This document shows positions 57,777 to 64,000 of a stretch of 64,000 bases of DNA, piece after piece. Within the stretch, counting starts at the first letter, position 1; each line of letters starts with the position of its first letter. Location of the stretch: NCBI RefSeq assembly GCF_002127325.2, contig NC_035435.2, positions 114,994,171-115,058,170 on the forward strand, written 5' to 3'. This stretch comes from Helianthus annuus. Lineage: Eukaryota; Streptophyta; Magnoliopsida; Asterales; Asteraceae. The translations under genes and the position numbers were made by a program. Below the pieces are notes generated by a model. It had not been told where the DNA came from. It worked only from the letters and a program-made list of their open reading frames with translations, and made no database searches.

Positions 57777-57959
57777 CCAAGAGATTATAGGCCATGACAG
57801 TTGGCATTATATTTATTATTATTAACTGATATTGATATATTCTGTAAATAGGTGATTGTGTTTATCTTTACCATATTTAGAGATAGGGTTGTATCCTATA
57901 TAAGGGGATGTATTGTATCATTGTAATTCATTCAGAAATAATATTCACAATCACTTTTA
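57771..57959 (+). repeat. 3' LTR of the copia element
   Basis: 189 bp, followed by agttg. Its TATA-like box is near 57895. It lies in the same orientation as the PR-17 gene downstream. Confidence 0.93.
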
Positions 57960-58119
57960 AGTTGGTCCTTAAAAAGTATGCAACATAATTTACATAAATA
58001 GATAGGGTAGTATCCTATATAAGGGAATGTATTGTATCATTGTAATTCATTCAGAAATAATATTCACAATCACTTTTAAGTTGGTCCTTAAAAAGTATGC
58101 AACATAATTAACATAAATG
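57882..58119 (+). repeat. 119-bp tandem duplication across the LTR/host junction
   Basis: Unit 57882-58000 contains the last 78 bp of the copia 3' LTR plus 41 bp of host flank. Unit 58001-58119 repeats both parts with a few changes. The duplication therefore arose after copia insertion. Confidence 0.9.
58015..58023 (+). promoter_or_regulatory. LTR-derived TATA-like box upstream of PR-17
   Basis: ctatataag in the duplicated LTR fragment lies about 180 bp before the PR-17 ATG at 58202. Another identical box is 119 bp further upstream. No other strong TATA box lies closer except AT runs near 58150. Use as the PR-17 promoter is inference. Confidence 0.45.
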
Positions 58120-58201
58120 AGATAAATCATACATATTTTTGTAGTTGTATATATATGCTATGCATGATTCATATAGCAAATGCACCTTGAGTTGTATATC
58201 A

Positions 58202-58930
58202 ATGACTTCCCTCTTTTTCTTCCTGTGTACCCTCCTAATTTTCTCATTATATTTCCATGGAATCTCAGGCGCCATCCCAAAGTACGTAGTGATTAACGAA
58301 GTCCCGACACATGGGGGTGGCATCAAATTCGACAAAGTTATCGGAGGAATTCCGTACATAAAAAAAATAGTGTGTCACATCAACAAGTATATATGGTACA
58401 AAGTCTTCAAACAAAACACCCGAGCGGACCAAAAACCCTTAGATAATGTAACGGTTTTCATCAAGGATTTTGTAGGAGTCGAAGCAGTCACTTGGGGCAG
58501 TGAAAAGATTAATGTTAGCGCGGTTTTTTTACGGGATTACCCTGGGCCAATGGACTTGAAATGGGAATTTACGTCTCTTATGCACCATGAAATGACCCAC
58601 GTTTTTCTATGGAATGGCGAGGGTAAGACCCCTGCACCTTTGGTAGAAGGGATCGCAGATTACACGGTTCTGAAAGCTAATTACTTCCCACCGGGCTTTA
58701 CCAAGCCCGGTTCCGGGGATAGATGGGACGAGGGGTATGTTCACACGGCCCTTTTTCTCGAGTATTGTGACGAGCTCGTTCCGGATTTTGTGGCAAAGCT
58801 TAACAAGATGATGAGGAAGACCTACGACGTCTCTTTTTTTCAAAGTTTAACTGGAAAGCCCGTGGAGGAATTGTGGAAGGATTACAAGGCTAAATATGCG
58901 AATAAAGCTTTTGAAGGAATACAAGGCTAA
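58202..58930 (+). CDS. Plant basic secretory protein (PR-17 / NtPRp27-like putative metallopeptidase)
   Basis: 242 residues, the usual size of the family. I start at ATG 58202 because MTSLFFFLCTLLIFSLYF is a clear signal peptide; in-frame ATGs at 58145 and 58160 would add a non-signal leader. The zinc-peptidase-like motif HHEMTHVF (HExxH) is followed by GEGKTPAPLVEGIADY, with the family's conserved EGIADY block. N-glycosylation sites occur at NVTV and NVSA. Family members accumulate in the apoplast after pathogen attack and are called PR-17; proteolytic activity is proposed more than proven. The frame is intact, intronless as is common in the family. Its upstream region is almost wholly copia LTR material. 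Confidence 0.93.
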   Translation: MTSLFFFLCTLLIFSLYFHGISGAIPKYVVINEVPTHGGGIKFDKVIGGIPYIKKIVCHINKYIWYKVFKQNTRADQKPLDNVTVFIKDFVGVEAVTWGSEKINVSAVFLRDYPGPMDLKWEFTSLMHHEMTHVFLWNGEGKTPAPLVEGIADYTVLKANYFPPGFTKPGSGDRWDEGYVHTALFLEYCDELVPDFVAKLNKMMRKTYDVSFFQSLTGKPVEELWKDYKAKYANKAFEGIQG

Positions 58931-60732
58931 ACTTAATGTTGCATGGTGTATGTTATGAAGCAAATGAATTTGGTAATTGGAATGTGAACTGGTTTTTAAA
59001 TAGTATAAACCGATCTTGATCGGGTAATGAAGTACGTATGTTTTAATTTCGTTGTCATGCAATTGATGAGCCAAGAGAGATAATCAACTAAGCAAAAATA
59101 AAAATAAAGGAAATTTATAAATAAAAGAAAATATCATTCAAACAAAAAAAAAATTATGATTGTGAATATTGTAGAGTTGCAAAAATGATATGCCCTCCAT
59201 TGCTACTATTTATGTTTTTTTATTTTTATGCCTGCAATTATTTATGGTTTAGATATATCTAAGGGAGCACGGTATAGTGTCGGGAAGGATGATTAAGAAA
59301 ATTGGGGCTTGAGACAATTATTCATTTTTCTCCAGAATGATTTTATATTTTGTTTGGATAACAAAAAATAGAAAATTAGTACCATATGAGACTAGCATTT
59401 TCAGCTTGGGTATTACTTATAAATTATGATTTAAGTGGCATGATTCTTAATCACTTTGAACAAACACCTTTCTCATGCGAGTACCTCTCCTGACTAACCG
59501 AACCCACCTTGCCTACCCCTGGGGTGGCGGCGGTGTTCTGATATGGGTAAGTATCCTAGATGCCTCTACCCGCAAGTGCCCCGTCCCCCTTACGAAAATA
59601 AAAATGTTGCTAGATTTAAGATGTAAAACGGAACCAACTTATTTTTCGATGTAAAACGGAACCAACTTAATTTTATTTAAAACGACGCATGTCATTAAAA
59701 AGGTTACCCATAAAATATAGCATCTAATTCCATTTTCTCTCTTTTTTTCCACTTTGTTTGGGGTATTGTAGTTCATAGAGATGATTAAAATTTGTTTTAT
59801 TTGATTTGTAATATTTGCCAAATCATGGGTTTAAAAAGAAACATTCCATAATTATATTTTGGACTATTTAGCCTATGTTTGTTAAAATAGTAAAACGGCC
59901 AGGGTATTCTTATATAATCTACTAGATTATATACTTGTGTATTATACGGATTTAAAGATATAAATTATGTAATTATATAATAAGGTGTAAACAAATTTAC
60001 ATAACTAAATTATTATTATTAACCATAGGATACAAATTTTGTTTACATTATTCTACTTTTCGTTGCTGATCAGTTAACAATAGCAACTATGTTTCATTGT
60101 ATATGTTATGTTTAGTTGTTCCACTTAACAAAGAGCAAACCCGTCGCGAAGCGCGGGCATACCTATTAGACTTACCATATATGTTATCACGTGATCACCC
60201 GCAGCGAAGCGCGGGTTAGTTATTAGTAAGTACATTCACTGTATAATTGAATTTGATATGCGTCGGGACATCCGCCACAACGTGCGTGCATTCCCACTAT
60301 ATATTACAATTACCAACTTGGTATGAATAGTGATTTGAGGGTTTTTTTAAATGTTGCCTTTTTTTGTCTTTTTGTATTCTTTTATACTTTTATCCCTTAG
60401 TTTTAGCATTAACTTACAACCTCTTAACCTCCTAAATACTTTGTAATAGAGTTCTACGTGTTTTTTATATACACGTGAGTATAAATTCAAATTGATTTAC
60501 GTTTCCACATAATTTTTTCTCGGATATGAATTGGGTCAAATATATTATGTTCTTATGCTTATTATATACACCAACTCGCAGATTTCACCGTTAGGCTGTT
60601 GTTGATATATTGGGGATAGAACTCCAATCTGGCCTGGCATTTGATCTCATCACAGAAGAAATGAGAAAGGTGCCTAATGGTGAACATTCATATGTCAAGA
60701 TTACAAAATCTAGTATGTCAAGTTTTGTTTCT
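58931..60732. other. Intergenic, AT-rich, with GC-rich hairpin repeats
   Basis: No gene was seen. At 60135-60220 two copies of a gcgaagcgcggg motif (cccgtcgcgaagcgcgggc and acccgcagcgaagcgcgggt) can form hairpins; such motifs are frequent in plant MITE and Helitron ends. I found no full element borders. Confidence 0.5.
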
Positions 60733-60936
60733 AATAATTTACATATGCATTTATCAATATTTGCGGGAGTATGTGCCTGGTGCTGCACACGTGATGCTAT
60801 TACCGCGCTTACAAGTCCGTGATCACTATATGTTAATAATTTACAAAAATATTTATCAATATTTGCGGGAGTGTGTGCCTGGTGCTGCACACGTGATGCT
60901 ATTACCGCGCTTACAAGTCCGTGATCACTATATGTT
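60733..60936. repeat. 102-bp tandem duplication
   Basis: Units 60733-60834 and 60835-60936 share ttgcgggagtRtgtgcctgg and gcacacgtgatgctattacc. The unit length is a multiple of three, and the upstream sequence (60610-60715) has an open, protein-like frame (FDLITEEMRKVPNGEHSYVK), so it may be a captured gene fragment. Family not recognised. Confidence 0.75.
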
Positions 60937-62515
60937 CTTCCCTTAGAGCAGGTACTAAAAAATCTTGTTTGGAAAAAGTTAAATAGATATATGATATATG
61001 CTCACAAAACTTTTTTTTGTGTGTGTTGGGCATTGGATTTGTTAGGAAGGGCTGACTCAAGAATTCAACGTGTAGAAAGTCATCAAGGGATCTGGATTGA
61101 GGTTTATTCTCTACTTATCTATATATCTAATAAAGCAAACCATTGGGGGACACATGTCACCTATGGTTGATGCCAAATAATTAGCCATGTCATCATACAC
61201 TTGGCACATCTCATAGTTGAAGATTGAACAAGGCTTCTCATTTACGCTAAACACTCTCTCTCCTCTCAAAACCCTAATTCGAACTCTCTCTCTTCTCTTC
61301 TCTGGCAAACACGGCGACTAAAGAAGATCCAATAATTTTCATCAAGAATCAACCGATTTGAAGACAAATCATCTGCGGTACTCTCTAATTAGAGTATTTC
61401 ATGATCGATTATAGGTTTTAACTAGGGCTAGTTTTGCAGGAAATCAAATCCTCGAGATCAAATCGGCGATTTAGTGAAGAGGTATAATCAATCTTCATTA
61501 GATAATAGTCTTCATCGACGGTATTCATTCGTGATTCTGATACCCCCATCTTTTACATACGATTTCGTTATCTTTGATCCGATGTTTTAGATTTAATGGT
61601 TTTGTTCGATTCTTTGGTTGTTAGATTATCGTACGCGATTGATGTTATTTTGGTGTACAGTTTCTTTTTTAGTGTCTGTAATAGTTGATTTTGATGTTGG
61701 ATGGATATATTTTTTGTGTTTTAGGGTTTTAATTTCTTTGTTCATGTATTGTGATTTGTTGATGTTACTGTTGTTCATAGCCGATTAGGGTTTTAGTTTC
61801 TTTTTTCAGTTTCTTTTTTAGGGTCTGTAATAGTCGATTTCGATTTTGATGTTGGACGGATATATGTTACCGAGTACATTAGGCAGATGTTACTGTTGTT
61901 CATAGCAATGAGTTGCTGATGGAGTGTATGTATTGTTGAGTTCTGTTAGTTCTATATTAAGAGCACTAGATTCTGAGTCGGTTATTTGTAACGGTGCTGT
62001 TTTGTTTAGTTTGTTGAGATATAAGTGTGATTATGTATCCGAAAGTCCGGTGAAGTTTTTTTATGGTTTATATTTTGGTAAATCTTATGTTATCATCAGC
62101 CGATTTTATTTTATTTATGATCTATGTTTGTTTGTTACTTGATTTCAATATGAAATAAGTGAATACTTTTTTGATATGGTTTGATATCGTATTTGATGTA
62201 GTTTTGTTAAATGGTTTAGATTGTTACGTATATTTGGTTGTAATAATTGACAGTCGTCTGCTACTCATCAATTTTAATAGCGGATTTGAGGTTACTGTTG
62301 TTCCTATCTAGGTTGGGTTGTGCTTTTTGATGTGTATTTGCTAATTGTTGAGCTAAATGTTTAGCTTTTTTATTTAATTTTGATATACAATTTGGGGTTG
62401 TAAAAGACGACAACTTTAAAGGCGAGATGGTGTACGGATTCGCTGCCCGTGTGTGGAAGAACGACAAAAAATCGTTGGTGAGTATTGATATTATAATCAT
62501 TAAAAAAAAGAAGAG
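60937..62515. other. Intergenic, with a 5' UTR-like block
   Basis: 61240-61490 has a CT-rich, aaaccctaa-containing leader and a possible short exon (after ttgcag, before gtataatc), as in plant 5' UTRs. No credible coding frame follows. The block could be a promoter remnant or captured sequence. Confidence 0.3.
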
Positions 62516-62700
62516 AAAAATGCCCAGATAGTCCCTGTGGTTTGCCCATTTTTCACCTTTAGTCCCTAACTTTCTAAAATTACACCTATAGTCCCCAACT
62601 TTTGCAATTTCGTTCCCGGATAGTCCCTGGCGCAGATGAAGGTTAGTTTTTAGTGTTAAGTGGATGTAAAATGACCAAAATACCCCTATTGTTAAATAAT
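62516..62700. repeat. Dispersed repeat with tagtccctgtggtttg motifs
   Basis: Contains four variants of tagtccctgt/tagtccctaac spaced about 35 bp, then ccaaaatacccct. This style is common in plant genomic repeats. The ends are not defined. Confidence 0.5.
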
Positions 62701-64000
62701 AATATTTATTAAACATCCCCATCTCTTAAACCTTCTTACCACCATAACTATACCTTCTTTTTTTTCTTCCTCTGTTCATAAAACCCACTTAAAATGTCTT
62801 TTCCACCCTTTCTCTCTTCCCCTTTTGTTCTTGAGAGAGAAAGAGCATGGATTTCAAAAGGGTTTCAAAAAATTTCCCCTCTTTTCATCTCATACTTCAA
62901 TAACAAACAAAACCCTTTACTATTAACTCACTTGGATCACTTTATTGTTTCTTTTTGCATCTGGGTTTGATTTGTTTTGTACAAATTTGTTCTATTTTGT
63001 TCAGTTTTTATAGGATCTGTTACATGCTAAAATACCCTTTTTGTTCTTAACTTCAATTGGTTGCTGCAATCCTTTACATTCAAATAGCAAGATCACGACA
63101 GACTATCATAAGGCATAAAAAATAGCAAATTACTAATCAAAATTCCAATTTCCAACAAACCCATAAGCCCAATTCAACAAGATCACGATTCAACAAACCC
63201 TGTGTTTTGGTGTAATATTCTTGTTTGGTGGCATGTCATTGAAGATCAACTCTTGCTTGATGCTACTTGTAATAATGGAGTCCAAAATAGAATTTTACAC
63301 TTGTGTTGATCCCTTTATTCCATGCCGATATTCATCAAGAACAAAGCTCACATAATGGCATATCACTGTCATCAGTCTCTTTTTCTTGAATATTTGTCCA
63401 TCTCATTCAGCAAAATATTATTGAGATAACCCCCTCAGAAGAAGAATCCATTTCAGTGAAAGCTTTGCCATCTGTGGCGTTTTAAAGTGAGTGGGTTCTA
63501 GAGGATATGGCGATTTTGTGTTTTCTGGTTGTGATTAATTTTCATTGTGTATAGACCCCTCTCTTATGGGAGTTTTTTGGCGCGTAGTTTAGGCGGGACT
63601 TTTTATTGTAATAAATGATAGTAATAAAGTAACTGTCTTTTCAGTTACTGTTTTTGTATTTACTGTGTTGATCAGCTTTTATCAGTTTTATAGGTTATAG
63701 ACGTCCCATCTGCTAATTTTGGCGTTTTTTTAAAATGGCATTATGCAGACCAACATGACAAAATACAATAACGGAGTAAATAAAATATTAAGCAGGAAAA
63801 ATATTTTTTGTTATTTTTGGTGTTTTGTTAGGGTTAACCATTTTTAGTATTTTTTTGGCGTTTTGCTAATAAAGATAGAAATATATCGTTTAATTATCTT
63901 TAAAAAAAAGATTACATAGAAGAAAAAAAAAGTGGAAAAAAATTAAAATCCTTCATCAAAAGGTACTTTATCTTAATAGTATCCATTACTTGCGTCATCT
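62701..64000. other. Intergenic, no gene seen
   Basis: Low-complexity T-rich and A-rich sequence with no frame longer than about 60 codons and no recognisable motif. Confidence 0.5.

Larger units (their letters stand above)
44527..57959 (+). mobile_element. Ty1/copia retrotransposon with TA...TA ends, decayed and interrupted
   Basis: LTRs 44527-44715 and 57771-57959, 189 bp each, with about two differences. They begin TATTAGCC and end CACTTTTA, flanked by agttg (44522-44526 and 57960-57964). A tRNA-iMet primer site (tggtatcagagcc) starts at 44716, and a purine tract (tgcgggggag) precedes the 3' LTR. Coding order is gag, PR, integrase, RT, RNase H, the copia order. The short LTRs suggest an Ale/Retrofit-like lineage, but that is tentative. 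The coding frame has many stop codons, and an 8.6-kb gypsy derivative splits the RT at 48295-56853. Confidence 0.93.

Noticed and set aside
60130..60225. Helitron 3' end suggested by the gcgaagcgcggg hairpins
   Set aside because: No CTRR end follows the hairpins at the expected distance, and no 5' TC border was found.
61924..62142. 72-codon frame downstream of the UTR-like block
   Set aside because: T-rich, hydrophobic by composition, no motif, and not linked to a splice site.
1..64000. CRISPR array, rRNA or intact tRNA genes
   Set aside because: None seen on reading; the tandem repeats present lack spacer structure, and this is plant nuclear DNA.

Overview
The window is nuclear DNA of a flowering plant. 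It has small genes split by AT-rich GT-AG introns, many nested LTR retrotransposons, MITEs, and plant-specific families (papain-like cysteine protease, vacuolar-processing enzyme, PR-17 basic secretory protein). The repeat style suggests a eudicot, perhaps Asteraceae, but that is inference and no gene here fixes the species. Transposable elements fill roughly two thirds of the window.

Layout. 61-211: last exon of an unidentified plus-strand gene. 753-1664: a minus-strand vacuolar-processing-enzyme (legumain) pseudogene with five recognisable exons and two frameshifts. 3003-13385: a Ty3/gypsy Tat-type element with about 620 bp LTRs, two nonsense codons in gag-PR, dual RNase H, and an antisense accessory gene between pol and the 3' LTR; its target site duplication (TSD) is ggtat. 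14905-16747: two abutting Tourist-like elements loaded with a CpG-rich 15-bp minisatellite. 16967-18647: smaller MITEs. 19023-20150: an intact SAG39-like cysteine protease with one intron. 20641-22874: a six-exon minus-strand KH-domain-like gene. 22900-43160: the 5' end and upstream flank of that gene occur twice in tandem. The second copy was split by a solo Tekay-type LTR (24556-41927, TSD tttga). That LTR was in turn split by a full-length, apparently intact Tekay chromovirus in the opposite orientation (27226-41248, TSD ttgat) with 3.5 kb LTRs, a 1522-aa gag-pol and an extra proline-rich ORF before gag. 44020-44317: a second copy of the MITE found upstream of the protease gene. 44527-57959: a decayed Ty1/copia element with 189 bp LTRs and unusual TA...TA ends (TSD agttg). 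Its RT region was interrupted by a pol-deleted Ty3/gypsy derivative (48295-56853, TSD catga). 58202-58930: an intact PR-17 basic secretory protein gene, whose start codon lies about 240 bp from the copia 3' LTR. 58931-64000: mostly intergenic repeats.

How the genes fit together. Only three host genes look complete: a secreted or vacuolar cysteine protease, a KH-domain protein and a secreted PR-17 protein. There is no operon-like unit. The recurring theme is nested transposition and its possible effect on neighbouring promoters: a MITE about 375 bp upstream of the protease ATG, a duplicated LTR promoter fragment just upstream of PR-17, and a broken duplicate of the KH gene 5' end. The most unusual signals are short palindrome arrays at equivalent positions upstream of the TATA box in the large LTRs, the antisense gene in the Tat element, the accessory ORF of the intact Tekay, and the mostly C-to-T nonsense mutations in the dead elements.
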